64,000 nucleotides of DNA, taken from contig CAYUBQ010000013.1 in assembly GCA_964443135.1 (NCBI GenBank), forward strand, positions 18,203-82,202, in the 5' to 3' direction. The notes under the pieces were generated by a model. That model did no database searches. It was not told where the DNA came from and saw only the letters and a program-made list of their open reading frames with translations. Each line of letters opens with the position of its first letter. Positions within the stretch are counted from its first letter, which is position 1. A program made the position numbers and the translations under genes. The DNA is from JAIPEI01 sp964443135 (GTDB lineage: Bacteria; Desulfobacterota; DSM-4660; Desulfatiglandales; HGW-15). Below are positions 9,201-17,146 of the stretch, piece after piece.

Positions 9201-9858
9201 GACCCGGGAAGCCCTCGAGGAGCGGAGGCGGAAGCGCGAGAAGCTCGGGGAGGTGAACCTGGCGGCCATCCACGAGCACGAGGATCTCCAGGAGCGGCAC
9301 ACCTTCATCACGGGGCAGAGGGACGACCTGCTGAACTCGATCGAGTCCCTGAACAAGGCCATCCGAAAGATCAACCGGATCTCGCTCGAGAAGTTCACGA
9401 CCACCTTTTCCGACGTGGATCGGAAGCTGCGGGAGGTGTTCCCCATCCTGTTCAAGGGCGGGACCGCCGGGCTCCGGCTGACCGACGAGAGCCGGCCCCT
9501 GGAGAGCGGCGTCCTCGTGGAGGTGAGACCTCCCGGGAAGAGGCTGAGCCACATGGGGCTCCTTTCGGGAGGTGAAAAGGCCCTCGTGGCCATGGCCCTC
9601 CTGTTCGCCATCTACCTGATCAAGCCGAGCCCCTTCTGCCTGCTGGACGAGGTGGACGCCCCGTTGGACGAGGCGAACATCGACCGCTTCAACAACCTGC
9701 TCGGGGAGATCCGCAAGTACTCCCAGGTGGTGCTGGTGACCCACAATCGGCGGTCCATGGAGATCGTGGAGCGCCTCTTCGGCGTCACCATGGAGAAGGC
9801 CGGGGTCTCCAAGATGGTCTCCGTGAACCTGGGCCGGGCCCAGCGGCTCGCGGCCTGA
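6289..9858 (+). CDS. smc: chromosome segregation protein SMC
   Basis: 1189 residues, the normal SMC length. The N-terminal ABC head has Walker A GPNGCGKS at residues 31-38 and the typical RQLRGRQMEDVIFSG. Long coiled coils flank a hinge at roughly residues 520-680, and the C-terminal head carries the signature LLSGGEKALV near residue 1091 and Walker B CLLDEVDAPLDEAN. SMC dimers with ScpA/ScpB extrude and organise chromosomal DNA; no scp genes are in the window. The start is the ATG at 6289 with GGGAGGAG immediately upstream. An in-frame ATG 90 nt earlier gives a poorly conserved extension. An intrinsic terminator follows at 9944-9970, separating it from ftsY. Confidence 0.97.
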   Translation: MRIKKLSIAGFKSFMDRLEISLPEGISAIVGPNGCGKSNIVDAIRWAMGEQSARQLRGRQMEDVIFSGAGEFKPLGMAEVSIVFENGDGSFPGEYAQLTEMAVTRRLYRSGESEYLINRVPCRLKDIQEIFMDTGLGNKAYSIIGQGRISTIIEQKPEETRAMLEEAAGITKYRRKVEESRRKVELTRTNLQRVEDILTEVERQMRSLKRQAAKARRYKTLSEEIRQFELALRANAYHELQEESGKRVRATETLVQEEAGLSTRLSARQTDLERMNLELGEKDEEISRLRDRFLRRRESVGRKESTLESLAGEKRMQVALRQRLAEERDELEQRLLGLGEERVGMEERVAALQEKAGLLTDETALLDQRLERRTAVLEEIRQEYERARTDVNSGVTKEMGLNQESGYLTRRIGEITDSRSRLEQEKDEVAEKIERMAEASRRRTETREALAAKLARIEEDLEREREQREELEQVRRGVETDLKKAEADLANHDSRLASLRSLTENFEGFKVGVRTIMKAEDLDARRQGRILGLVADMIQAPPELEQAVEAVLADRLQYVVVEGLEDGVEAVSYLKERARGRSSFVPLRHLRSNGHGNGGNGLPLLRDRVSAPDAYRSLIHTLLGDAVLAEDLNQAVAVWSRNGTRQCLVTPEGDMIDERGVISGGKAGRSSHGLLARKREISELEVKVSACRSDVEALTGRLEQIELDAREKRSRLESLDAEREECREQINEHDRAILQFGHELDQLERFSERIDGELEQKGREQEKHRETLTRIETELAACKETIREKERYLQEKERELKESEEEAERFRGELAQLRMDVNLAKEEERGLLRQLERIDDYAEEAREKLEKIGRDTEEAGKTHEACEEREKTVGAELAELRERLAEAEGEVNRAEQERGLFKSRIREEEKKTELLRGELDDLKERINRARMEQSEIAHQMNGIVERVRDRFNLELPAVYRDYVEEGFSSAETREALEERRRKREKLGEVNLAAIHEHEDLQERHTFITGQRDDLLNSIESLNKAIRKINRISLEKFTTTFSDVDRKLREVFPILFKGGTAGLRLTDESRPLESGVLVEVRPPGKRLSHMGLLSGGEKALVAMALLFAIYLIKPSPFCLLDEVDAPLDEANIDRFNNLLGEIRKYSQVVLVTHNRRSMEIVERLFGVTMEKAGVSKMVSVNLGRAQRLAA

Positions 9859-9943
9859 TCCCCCTTCTCCACGGCCCCGGAGGAGGGGACCTGAAAAGGG
9901 CTTGAATGTCCGGACCGGTTGTTTTACAACCTCAACGTACCCG

Positions 9944-9970
9944 CCGCCCCGCCCAGCCGGGGCGGTTTTT
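9944..9970 (+). terminator. intrinsic terminator downstream of smc
   Basis: An 8-bp perfect GC stem, CCGCCCCG (9944-9951) with CGGGGCGG (9958-9965), closes a 6-nt loop and is followed by five T. It lies 86 nt after the smc stop and before ftsY, so ftsY probably has its own promoter or depends on read-through. Confidence 0.8.
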
Positions 9971-10122
9971 GTTCGTCGCCCGTCTCCCTGCGTGGACAAC
10001 GCACGGGATGAACGTCACCCGAAACCCCGAATTTTTCCCGGCGTCCCGCCCGATCAGAGAGCCGGAGGCCCGACCTCCGAGGCTCGCCGGGCGTCGAAGG
10101 CGTCGGGAGCCCGCAGGCCGTC

Positions 10123-11244
10123 ATGATCAACTGGTTCAAAAAGAAGGACAAGAGAAAGGGCAAGGACGAGGAATCCGGGGAGGCGCAGCGAACTTCCGGG
10201 GAGGTTCCGGAAGCGGAGGAGCGGGAAGCCCCTCCGGAGGAGGTCCTGCCGGACGAAGAGAGCATGGAGCCCGAAACCGAGCCCGAGCCGGAGCTCGAGC
10301 CGGGACCCGAGCCGGAAGAAGGCGGAAAGAAGGGGTTCTTCCAGCGGTTGAAGGAGGGGCTCACCAAGACGCGGACCGGGTTCACGGGACGCCTGGACCG
10401 CCTGGTGTTCGGGAAGAAGGAGATCGACGACGAGCTCATGGAGGAGCTCGAGGAGATCCTGTTCACCTCCGATCTGGGCGTGGCCGCGACCCAGGAGATC
10501 ATCGATCACGTCCGGGAAAAGGTGAAGCGCAGGGAGCTCAAGGACGCCGGCAAGCTGAAGGACGCGCTGAAGCGGGAGATGCTCTCCTTCTTGCGGGTAC
10601 CCGAGGGGGACCGGGCGGAGCCCGGCCCGGGAGAACCCAGGGTGGTCATGGTGGTCGGCGTGAACGGGGTGGGAAAGACCACCACCATCGGGAAGGCGGC
10701 GCAGCACTTCAGGGACCGGGGCAAGGAGGTCATGCTCGCGGCCGCGGACACCTTTCGGGCCGCGGCCATCGAGCAGCTCTCCATCTGGGGCGAGCGCACG
10801 GGCTGCGAGGTGGTGAAGCAGCGCGAGGGATCGGATCCCTCGGCCGTGGCCTTCGATGCCGTTTCAGCGGCCCTCGCCCGGAAGGCCCAGGTGGTGCTCA
10901 TCGACACCGCCGGGCGGCTCCACACCCGGAGCAACCTCATGGAGGAGCTCCAGAAGACCCGGCGGGTGGTCGGTCGCAAGCTGCCCGGCGCGCCCCACGA
11001 GATCTGGCTCGTCCTGGACGCCACCACGGGACAGAACGCCATCAGCCAGGCGCAGATCTTCCACGAGGCGCTGGGGATCACGGGCATCGTTCTCACGAAG
11101 CTGGACGGCACGGCCAAGGGCGGCATCGTGGTCGGCATCTGCCACCAGCTCGGTCTCCCCATCCTCTTCATCGGCATCGGAGAGCGGGTGGACGATCTGC
11201 GGCCTTTCGATCCGGACTCCTTTGTGGAGGCCATCTTCGGCTGA
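10123..11244 (+). CDS. ftsY: signal recognition particle receptor FtsY
   Basis: 373 residues. An acidic A domain rich in Glu/Pro (about 15-75), which contacts membrane and translocon, precedes the helical N domain and the SRP-type GTPase G domain. G1 is GVNGVGKT at 179-186, followed by DTFRAAAIEQL, then DTAGRL (G3) and TKLDGTAKGG (G4 region). FtsY pairs with Ffh to deliver ribosome-nascent chains to SecYEG and the GTPases activate each other. The start is the ATG at 10123; the Shine-Dalgarno GGGAG is rather distant. The thioesterase gene begins 61 nt downstream in the same direction. Confidence 0.97.
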   Translation: MINWFKKKDKRKGKDEESGEAQRTSGEVPEAEEREAPPEEVLPDEESMEPETEPEPELEPGPEPEEGGKKGFFQRLKEGLTKTRTGFTGRLDRLVFGKKEIDDELMEELEEILFTSDLGVAATQEIIDHVREKVKRRELKDAGKLKDALKREMLSFLRVPEGDRAEPGPGEPRVVMVVGVNGVGKTTTIGKAAQHFRDRGKEVMLAAADTFRAAAIEQLSIWGERTGCEVVKQREGSDPSAVAFDAVSAALARKAQVVLIDTAGRLHTRSNLMEELQKTRRVVGRKLPGAPHEIWLVLDATTGQNAISQAQIFHEALGITGIVLTKLDGTAKGGIVVGICHQLGLPILFIGIGERVDDLRPFDPDSFVEAIFG

Positions 11245-11305
11245 CGGGCGACCGGGCGGGACCGGGGCTCTGCCTTTCGCTATCGGAGGAGCAAAGGGGC
11301 GGTCG

Positions 11306-11746
11306 ATGAAGGAGCACGTGCTTCGAAAAAAGATCATGTGGGGCGACCTGGACTCCCTGGGGATCGTCTTCTACCCGCGCTACTACGAGTGGATCGACGC
11401 GTGCGGTCATCTCTTCTTCGAGTCCATCGGGCTTCGGCTCGGCGACCTCTGGAAGGAGCGGGGGCTCCTGTTCGGCCTGGTGGAGACGTCGTGTCGATAC
11501 CGGCGGCCGGGACGTTACCACGACGAGATCGAGATCGTCACCACCTTGGAGGGAGTGAAGAGCAAGACGCTGCTGCTCAAGCATTTGATCCGGAGGGCGG
11601 GCAACGGCGACCTCATGGTGGAGGGCTACGAGAACCGCGTCTGCCTGGACTGCTCCGACAGCGAGCGGTTCCACGCCGTCCGCATCCCGGAGGAGGTCGC
11701 CGGCGTCCTCCGGGATGCCATGAGAGGCGGGTCCGAGCCCTTCTGA
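11306..11746 (+). CDS. hotdog-fold acyl-CoA thioesterase (YbgC / 4-hydroxybenzoyl-CoA thioesterase type)
   Basis: 146 residues, single hotdog domain. The N-terminal WGDLDSLGIVFYPRYYEW matches the catalytic-Asp helix motif of the 4-hydroxybenzoyl-CoA thioesterase/YbgC family, which hydrolyses acyl- or aryl-CoA. The start is the ATG at 11306, preceded by GGAGGAG and a nearer AAAGGGG. A longer in-frame reading overlaps ftsY and was discarded. It lies 61 nt behind ftsY and converges with the radical SAM gene, leaving only 20 nt between stops. Substrate unknown. Confidence 0.85.
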   Translation: MKEHVLRKKIMWGDLDSLGIVFYPRYYEWIDACGHLFFESIGLRLGDLWKERGLLFGLVETSCRYRRPGRYHDEIEIVTTLEGVKSKTLLLKHLIRRAGNGDLMVEGYENRVCLDCSDSERFHAVRIPEEVAGVLRDAMRGGSEPF

Positions 11747-11766
11747 TCCCGGGCGGGCCCCTCGGA

Positions 11767-12663
11767 TCAGAGCGCCCGCATCCACTCGGGCCGGAGACCC
11801 ACCTTCCCGCGAAGCGCCGAGTCGATGAGGTCCAGGGCCTCCTGCTTCCCGCGGGGGAGCCGGGCCTTGATGGGCAGGTAGTTGGAGGCGTGGTTCGAGA
11901 AGAAGAGCCCACGGCTCAGGTCCGTGTGAGACAGCATCTCACGGAGCTCCCTCAGGAGCCCCTCCTGGTCCGGCAGCCGGAACTCCCCGCGGCGATAGGC
12001 CTCGTAGAGCGGCGTGCCCGGGACCAGCATCAGGCTCAGGGCGCCCACGTAGTCGGGGTCCATGGCGGACAGGAGCTCCCCCGTGGCCCTGGCGTGCTCC
12101 AGGGAGCGTTCGGTCCCCCCGATCCCCAGCAGCACGGTGACCGACAGCTTGATCCCCGCCTCCTTGACCTTTCTCCCCGTGGCGATCAGGGTCTCCGCGC
12201 CGGCGCCCTTGTGGATCTCCCGGAGCAGGCGGTCGTCGCCGGTCTCCACGCCCAGGTAGAGGATCCCCAGTCCGTCCTCCCGGAGCGCGATCAGCTCCTC
12301 CAACGACTTCATCCGAATCCCCTTGGCATTGGCATAGGCGCCGACCCGCTTGACCCAGGGGAGGTGCTCCCGGATGCGGTCCAGGATCCACATGAGCCGC
12401 TTCTGGGGAATGATCAGTGCGTCGCCGTCCATGAGGAAGACGCGGTCCTGTCGCTGCATGGTCTTCGAGGCGAACAGGATGTCGCTCAGGATGGTTTCGT
12501 CGTCCTTGATGGTGAAGCGCTTGTCCTTGTAGGTGCCGCAAAAGGTGCACTTGTTGTGGGAGCAGCCCAGCGTGACCTGAAGCAGGATGCTGTAGGCCTC
12601 GCTGGGAGGCCGGATGCAGTTCCCCTCGTAGTGCATGCCTTCGCCCGGTTCCGGACCTGCCAT
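11767..12663 (-). CDS. radical SAM protein, CX4CX2C family
   Basis: 298 residues with an N-terminal radical SAM motif LGCSHNKCTFCGTYKDKRF. The cluster cysteines are C34, C39 and C42, a CX4CX2C spacing in place of the standard CX3CX2C; this spacing recurs in a family of uncharacterised COG1032-like proteins. VFLMDGDAL and GVETGDDRLL are core strands of the SAM-binding TIM barrel. There is no B12 domain. I chose the ATG at 12663 because GGGAGG lies ten bases upstream; a longer reading adds 26 poorly conserved residues. Substrate and reaction are unknown. Confidence 0.8.
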   Translation of the reverse strand: MAGPEPGEGMHYEGNCIRPPSEAYSILLQVTLGCSHNKCTFCGTYKDKRFTIKDDETILSDILFASKTMQRQDRVFLMDGDALIIPQKRLMWILDRIREHLPWVKRVGAYANAKGIRMKSLEELIALREDGLGILYLGVETGDDRLLREIHKGAGAETLIATGRKVKEAGIKLSVTVLLGIGGTERSLEHARATGELLSAMDPDYVGALSLMLVPGTPLYEAYRRGEFRLPDQEGLLRELREMLSHTDLSRGLFFSNHASNYLPIKARLPRGKQEALDLIDSALRGKVGLRPEWMRAL

Positions 12664-12791
12664 GGCGTATCGACCTCCCCTCTGGTGTGATGTCGTCCGT
12701 CCCTTCGGGACGGCGGAATCTGTTTTGCGGTTTGTCTTCACAATATCATCGCGCTGGAAAAAATGTAAAGCGGGCCCTGACGGATCGAAAA

Positions 12792-12897
12792 TTGATGGAG
12801 TCGCAGAAAGCCCCGAATCCTCGAGATCTGCCCCTGAGATTGCAACAGGTTATATCGTCCCCAGCGGCGCGTGAGCGGGCCGGATTCTTTCCTTGAA
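12792..12897. repeat. MITE-like intergenic repeat, copy A
   Basis: An about 106-bp element beginning TTGATGGAGTCGCAGAAAG. Positions 12792-12879 are about 90% identical to 22787-22873, with eight or so differences including one indel. The shared core includes CAACAGGTTATATCGTC and CCAGCGGCGCGTGAGCGGG. The far end is more diverged than in copies B and C. It fills the gap between the minus-strand radical SAM gene and the plus-strand MBL-fold gene; nothing else is visible in that 334-nt gap. Confidence 0.75.
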
Positions 12898-12997
12898 CCC
12901 GTACCGAGGATCGTTTATGGTCGGTAACGGACCCGGCGCGGCGTCCCGTGCGCACCTCAGACAGCTGCACGGTCCCGCTTCAATCGAGAAGGAAGGG

Positions 12998-13729
12998 ATG
13001 AGTATGACCGAGGTCACCGAAGGGGTTCGGTGGATACGGGGACAGGACGACATGATCCCGGATGCACACGTCTACGTTCTGGGGGACGACACCGATGGGG
13101 ACCTGACCCTGGTGGACGCCGGTCTCGTGGGAAAGGCCCCGTACAAGATCGAATCGCTCAAGCGAATGGGCGTCTCCCTCGACAATGTCCGGCGCATCGT
13201 CATGACCCACACGCACCTGGATCACATCGGCTGCCTGGGAGCGCTCCTCGAGCAGCTCCCCAACGCCGAGCTCTGGGTGCACGAGGCCGAGGCCGCGCCC
13301 CTGGAGGCCGGGGACGAGCGAACGGTGTACGGCATGGAGATGTTTCGGAGCATGTGTCAGGCCCAGTACCGGCTCGAGCCCGGGGCGTTCACCTTTTCCG
13401 TGACTCGAAAGCTCCAGGGAGGCGAGACGGTGGGGCTCGGGGGCGCGGAGTGGGAGGTCCTGCACGTTCCCGGGCACTCGGCCGGGAGCATCGGACTGTA
13501 CGACCCCGTCAGGCGGATCCTGATTCCCGGGGACGTGGTCTACGCCGATTACGCCATCGGCCGCTTCGATCTCCACGGGGCCGACGGGCGTGCCCTGAGG
13601 GAGTCCCTGTACCGGCTCGCCGACCTGGATGTGGCGACCCTGCTGCCCGGACACAACCGGATCGCCACGGATCTGCCGTCCGACTACATTCGAAGGACCG
13701 CGGATCAATGGGCGCAGTACCTGGAGTAA
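12998..13729 (+). CDS. MBL-fold metallo-hydrolase
   Basis: 243 residues. The metal-binding motif THTHLDHIG (HXHXDH) is present, followed by VPGHSAGSIGLYD, GDVVYADYA and LPGHN, which supply the remaining His/Asp ligands of a dinuclear metal site as in glyoxalase II and related hydrolases. Substrate is not predictable from sequence. The start ATG at 12998 follows AAGGAAGGG closely; a second in-frame ATG is two codons on. It stands 161 nt upstream of sufC in the same direction; no terminator is apparent between them. Confidence 0.85.
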   Translation: MSMTEVTEGVRWIRGQDDMIPDAHVYVLGDDTDGDLTLVDAGLVGKAPYKIESLKRMGVSLDNVRRIVMTHTHLDHIGCLGALLEQLPNAELWVHEAEAAPLEAGDERTVYGMEMFRSMCQAQYRLEPGAFTFSVTRKLQGGETVGLGGAEWEVLHVPGHSAGSIGLYDPVRRILIPGDVVYADYAIGRFDLHGADGRALRESLYRLADLDVATLLPGHNRIATDLPSDYIRRTADQWAQYLE

Positions 13730-13890
13730 AAACGCCGTCCACCGCCGGACCTTCCGGGGGATCGGCAAGGGACTGAGAAATGAACCGAAGCGGCTGCGGC
13801 GGCGCGGTCCGTTCACGAGGCCGTCCGGAAAGCGACCGGCGAAATCGGTGAAGCGGGGGGTCCGGCACCCGCGACGAAGGAGGTACAACC

Positions 13891-14658
13891 ATGCTGCGCA
13901 TCGAAGATCTCAAGGTGGCGCTCGGGGAGAAGATCATCCTCCAGCACATCGATCTCGAGATACACCAGGGAGAAACCCACGTGCTTTTCGGCCCCAACGG
14001 CTCCGGCAAGACCTCCCTGCTCATGACGATCATGGGTTATCCGCAGTTCCGCGTCGTCGAGGGGAAGATCGAGTTCAAGGGCGAGGAGATCACCCACATG
14101 CCCATCGACGAGCGGGCCAGGCTGGGCATCGGCATGAGCTACCAGCGGCCGCCCACCATCCACGGCCTCAAGACCCGCCAGCTCGTGCGGCTCTGCGCGG
14201 CGGAAGAGGAGGTGGACGAGGGGAACCTGGCGAGAAAGGTCAACTTCGAGGAGTTCCTGGACCGGGACGTGAACGCCGGGTTCTCCGGGGGGGAGATCAA
14301 GCGGAGCGAGCTGCTCCAGCTCATGGCCCAGGACCCGGACCTGATGCTGTTCGACGAGCCGGAGTCCGGTGTGGACATGGAGAACATCCAGCTCGTGGGC
14401 GGCACCATCGCCACCCTGCTGCAGAAGGACGTCCAGGCCAACGGCGACAAGACCAGGATGGCCAAGAAGCTCGAGCGCACCAAGATGGGGCTCATCATCA
14501 CCCATACCGGGTACATTCTGGACTACCTCACCGCGGACAAAGGGCAGGTCCTCTACGACGGCCGGTTGAGCTGCATCAGCAACCCGAGGGAGATTCTGCG
14601 CTGCGTGGGCGAGTCGGGATACAAGGAGTGCGTGCGATGCATTACAGAGACCAGCTGA
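13891..14658 (+). CDS. sufC: Fe-S cluster assembly ATPase SufC
   Basis: 255 residues, ABC-type ATPase with Walker A GPNGSGKT, signature NAGFSGGEIKRSELLQ and Walker B LMLFDEPESGVDMEN. The acidic DEPESGVD and SGGE motifs are typical of SufC. It energises the SufB-type scaffold that assembles [Fe-S] clusters. Compared with classical SufC there is an insertion of about 15 residues before the H-loop (VQANGDKTRMAKKLERTK). The ATG follows AAGGAGG. Its 3' end overlaps sufB by 22 nt, implying translational coupling. No sufS, sufD, sufE or sufU is adjacent. Confidence 0.93.
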   Translation: MLRIEDLKVALGEKIILQHIDLEIHQGETHVLFGPNGSGKTSLLMTIMGYPQFRVVEGKIEFKGEEITHMPIDERARLGIGMSYQRPPTIHGLKTRQLVRLCAAEEEVDEGNLARKVNFEEFLDRDVNAGFSGGEIKRSELLQLMAQDPDLMLFDEPESGVDMENIQLVGGTIATLLQKDVQANGDKTRMAKKLERTKMGLIITHTGYILDYLTADKGQVLYDGRLSCISNPREILRCVGESGYKECVRCITETS

Positions 14659-15866
14659 AGGAGCGGGCGGAGAAGGCCCGGGACAAGAAGGCGGCCATCG
14701 GGCCGGACGTGGATTTCGAGGAGTTCGATCCCGCGCCGGTACCCCACTCCTACATGGCCGAGGAGGAGCTGTGCGCCCTGCCCATGGCGGACCAGAAGAA
14801 CCTGCTCATGGCGGGACTGGACGTGAGCGGCAAGGGCCGGGGTGGCACCTTTTTCCAGAAAGACACCTCGGTGGTCCACTGCCGGACCGGCCAGGAGGAC
14901 GTGGAGGTGCTGTCCATCAAGAAGGCGCTCGAGGAGGAGGAGGCCTGGCTCGAGGACTACTACTGGAAGCTCGCCACCGTGGACGCGGACAAGTACACCG
15001 CCGCGGCCGAGCTCGATCTGCACGACGGGTACGTGATTCGATCCAAGCCGGGAAGCAGTACGGTCTACCCGATCCAGGCCTGCATGTACCTGGACAAGGA
15101 GGGGCTCCAGCAGAACGTCCACAACATCATCATCGCGGAGGAGGGCTCGGAGCTCCACATCATCACGGGGTGCGCCACCTCTCCCCACATGAAGCGCGGC
15201 CTCCACGTGGGCATCTCGGAGTTCTTCGTCAAGAAGAACGCCAAGCTCTCCTTCACCATGATCCACAACTGGGCCGAGAACATGGTGGTCCGGCCGCGCT
15301 CCGTGGCCCGGGTGGAGGAGGGGGGGCAGTTCGTGAACAACTACATCTGCATGAAGCCCGTTCGGTCCCTCCAGATGTACCCCACCACCCATCTGGCGGG
15401 CCCGGACGCGGTAGCGAGATTTTACAGCATCGTCATGGGGAGCCCGGGCTCCGAGTACGACATGGGCGGCCGCATCTTCCTGAACCACCCGGGCAACCGG
15501 GCGGAGATCGTATCCCGGGTGATCAGCAACGGCGGAAACGTGGTCGCCCGGGGGCACCTCGTGGGGAAGGAGCCGGAGATCAAGGCCCACCTGGAGTGCC
15601 GGGGTCTCCTCCTGAACGGGGGGCTCATCCACGCCATCCCGGAGCTGGAGGGCCACGTGGACGGGGTGGAGATGAGCCACGAGGCGGCCGTGGGGAAGAT
15701 CGCCCAGGAGGAGATCACCTACCTCCAGGCCCGGGGGCTGACCGAGGACGAGGCCACGGCCACCATCGTGCGGGGGTTCCTGAGCGTGGACATCCCGGGC
15801 CTGCCCCCGGAGCTGCAGGCGGAGATCGACCGGGCCGTGGAGGAGAGCGACAAGGACGTCATGTAA
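14637..15866 (+). CDS. sufB: SufB/SufD-family Fe-S cluster scaffold
   Basis: 409 residues, a single SufBD beta-helix protein. Recognisable blocks are GSELHIITGCATSP, HVGISEFFVKKNAKLSFTMIHNW, DMGGRIFLNHPGNRAEIVSRVIS and VDGVEMSHEAAVGKI, the last being the conserved C-terminal region that binds SufC. It would form the SufBC complex with the upstream ATPase. The start ATG at 14637 lies inside sufC. With only one SufBD protein and no cysteine desulfurase the pair fits the minimal SufBC type known from archaea and anaerobes. A strong GNRA-loop hairpin follows at 15880-15920. Confidence 0.9.
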   Translation: MHYRDQLKERAEKARDKKAAIGPDVDFEEFDPAPVPHSYMAEEELCALPMADQKNLLMAGLDVSGKGRGGTFFQKDTSVVHCRTGQEDVEVLSIKKALEEEEAWLEDYYWKLATVDADKYTAAAELDLHDGYVIRSKPGSSTVYPIQACMYLDKEGLQQNVHNIIIAEEGSELHIITGCATSPHMKRGLHVGISEFFVKKNAKLSFTMIHNWAENMVVRPRSVARVEEGGQFVNNYICMKPVRSLQMYPTTHLAGPDAVARFYSIVMGSPGSEYDMGGRIFLNHPGNRAEIVSRVISNGGNVVARGHLVGKEPEIKAHLECRGLLLNGGLIHAIPELEGHVDGVEMSHEAAVGKIAQEEITYLQARGLTEDEATATIVRGFLSVDIPGLPPELQAEIDRAVEESDKDVM

Positions 15867-15879
15867 TCGCCGGGACGAG

Positions 15880-15920
15880 GACGATCCCCTTTCGCCGCAA
15901 GGCGGAGGGGGATCGTCGTT
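15880..15920 (+). terminator. long hairpin terminator after sufCB
   Basis: A 17-bp stem (15880-15896 with 15901-15917, two G-U pairs) is capped by a GCAA tetraloop. The tail is short of T (CGTT), so it may act as a terminator or as an mRNA 3'-end stabiliser. It lies 13 nt after the sufB stop. Confidence 0.6.
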
Positions 15921-15952
15921 CGGTACCGGCGGGACGCGGGGGGGGAGGGATC

Positions 15953-16582
15953 ATGGGGTTTGTTCGGGGTTCCGTCACGTGCACACGATACCGGGTCGCC
16001 GGGGACCTGCCCGACGACTTCCGGGAGACGGTTCGGGAGCGGATTCCTCGCTACGCCTTCCGAAGGCTGCGGGAGGACTCGGACCGGGAGCGGACCGTGG
16101 GATGGGTGAACGTGCTCGATGAGTTCCAGATCGGGTTCTACGGCGACGAGTTCTTCAAGGAACCCTACCTGGCGCTCTCCTTCCGGGTGGACTCGAGGAG
16201 CGTTCCGGCCCGGGCGCTTCGGCAGTACTGCCTGGAGGCCGAGGAGGAGGTGAAGGCCCGGGAAGGCTTGGAGAACCTCAACAAGAAGCGGCGGGAGGAG
16301 ATTCGGGAAGGCGTCCGGTCTCGGCTTCTCCGGCGCGCCATCCCCCGATCCTCCACCTACGACATGAACTGGGACCTCCAGAGCGGCATCGTTCTCTTTG
16401 GTTCCACCGGCAACCGGATCTGCGACGAGTTCAGCGAGCTCTTCTTCAACACGTTCGAGCTGCGGCTCTCGTCCCTGTACCCCTATGCCCTGGCCTACGA
16501 GCTCCTTCAGGAGGAAGGAAAGGACCCGGGCGTTCTGGAGGATTTGCGGCCGTCATCGACGGCCGGGGAGGCGGCGACGTGA
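15953..16582 (+). CDS. rdgC: RdgC-like protein, N-terminal half
   Basis: 209 residues; E. coli RdgC is 303. The central part, VPARALRQYCLEAEEEV through a Lys/Arg/Glu helix to SRLLRRAIPRSSTYDMNWD and then SGIVLFGSTGNRICDEF, follows the RdgC order: valine-proline-hinged strand, basic helix, LLPRAFSRxS-like motif, substrate-contacting strand. RdgC binds double-stranded DNA as a ring dimer and restrains RecA. The start ATG at 15953 has GGGGGGAGGG directly upstream. The stop overlaps the next gene by GTGA. That next gene resembles the missing C-terminal part, so the two together look like a split RdgC. Confidence 0.7.
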   Translation: MGFVRGSVTCTRYRVAGDLPDDFRETVRERIPRYAFRRLREDSDRERTVGWVNVLDEFQIGFYGDEFFKEPYLALSFRVDSRSVPARALRQYCLEAEEEVKAREGLENLNKKRREEIREGVRSRLLRRAIPRSSTYDMNWDLQSGIVLFGSTGNRICDEFSELFFNTFELRLSSLYPYALAYELLQEEGKDPGVLEDLRPSSTAGEAAT

Positions 16583-17115
16583 ACCTGGCCGAGCGGGTGA
16601 AGCAGACCGAGTTCCTGGGTCGGGAGTTCCTGACCTGGCTGTGGTTTCGAAGCGAATCCGGCGAAGGCGTGTTCGATCTGGGAGAGATCGGCACGGTGGA
16701 GTTCTGGTTCGAGGGAAAGATGACCCTGGAGGCCGACGGCGAGGAGCGGGGGGACAAGGTGACCTGCACGGGCGGGACCCGCCTGCGGGAGGCGCGCTTT
16801 GCCCTCACCAAGGACAAGAAGGTCACCCAGGCGGCGGTGAGGCTGATCAAGGGGGACGACGAGTGGACGTTCTCCCTGGACGCGCCCTGGCTCAACGTCT
16901 CCGGGCTCAAGACCCCGAAGGTGATGCAGGACGCCAAGGAGGATCCCGACGGCCTGTTCTACGAGCGCATGTTCCTGATCGAGCAGCCGATCGCCGTGGT
17001 GAATGCGCTGTTCGCCGGGTTCATCCGGCTCCGGGTTTCCCGGGAGTGGGAGCGGGAGGAGCTGCCGGCGTTGAGCGAATGGATTCGTCAGGGCGTCTGG
17101 AAGGGCCCTGCCTGA
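16579..17115 (+). CDS. RdgC-associated protein, likely RdgC C-terminal half
   Basis: 178 residues, GTG start overlapping the stop of the preceding gene by four bases (GTGA), so translation is coupled. The N-terminal motif GREFLTWLWFRSE recalls the FLTWLW segment found in longer RdgC-like proteins. The rest is beta-rich, with SLDAPWLNVSGLKTPK like the C-terminal beta domain of that family. No catalytic motif is visible. Context and motif suggest that it works with the RdgC-like protein in DNA binding or recombination control. The family link is by eye only. Confidence 0.6.
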   Translation: MNLAERVKQTEFLGREFLTWLWFRSESGEGVFDLGEIGTVEFWFEGKMTLEADGEERGDKVTCTGGTRLREARFALTKDKKVTQAAVRLIKGDDEWTFSLDAPWLNVSGLKTPKVMQDAKEDPDGLFYERMFLIEQPIAVVNALFAGFIRLRVSREWEREELPALSEWIRQGVWKGPA

Positions 17116-17146
17116 GAATGGAATACCCACCGGGAGGAAGCGCACC

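Noticed and set aside
6229..9999. 1256-codon minus-strand open frame opposite smc
   Set aside because: Antisense shadow of smc: Leu/His/Gly-rich with no domains, while the plus strand encodes a complete SMC.
9902..10126. Short open frame between smc and ftsY
   Set aside because: It spans the terminator hairpin and has no ribosome-binding site or recognisable sequence.
12893..12997. Upstream extension of the MBL-fold gene
   Set aside because: It would translate part of the repeat region; the ATG at 12998 has a good ribosome-binding site.
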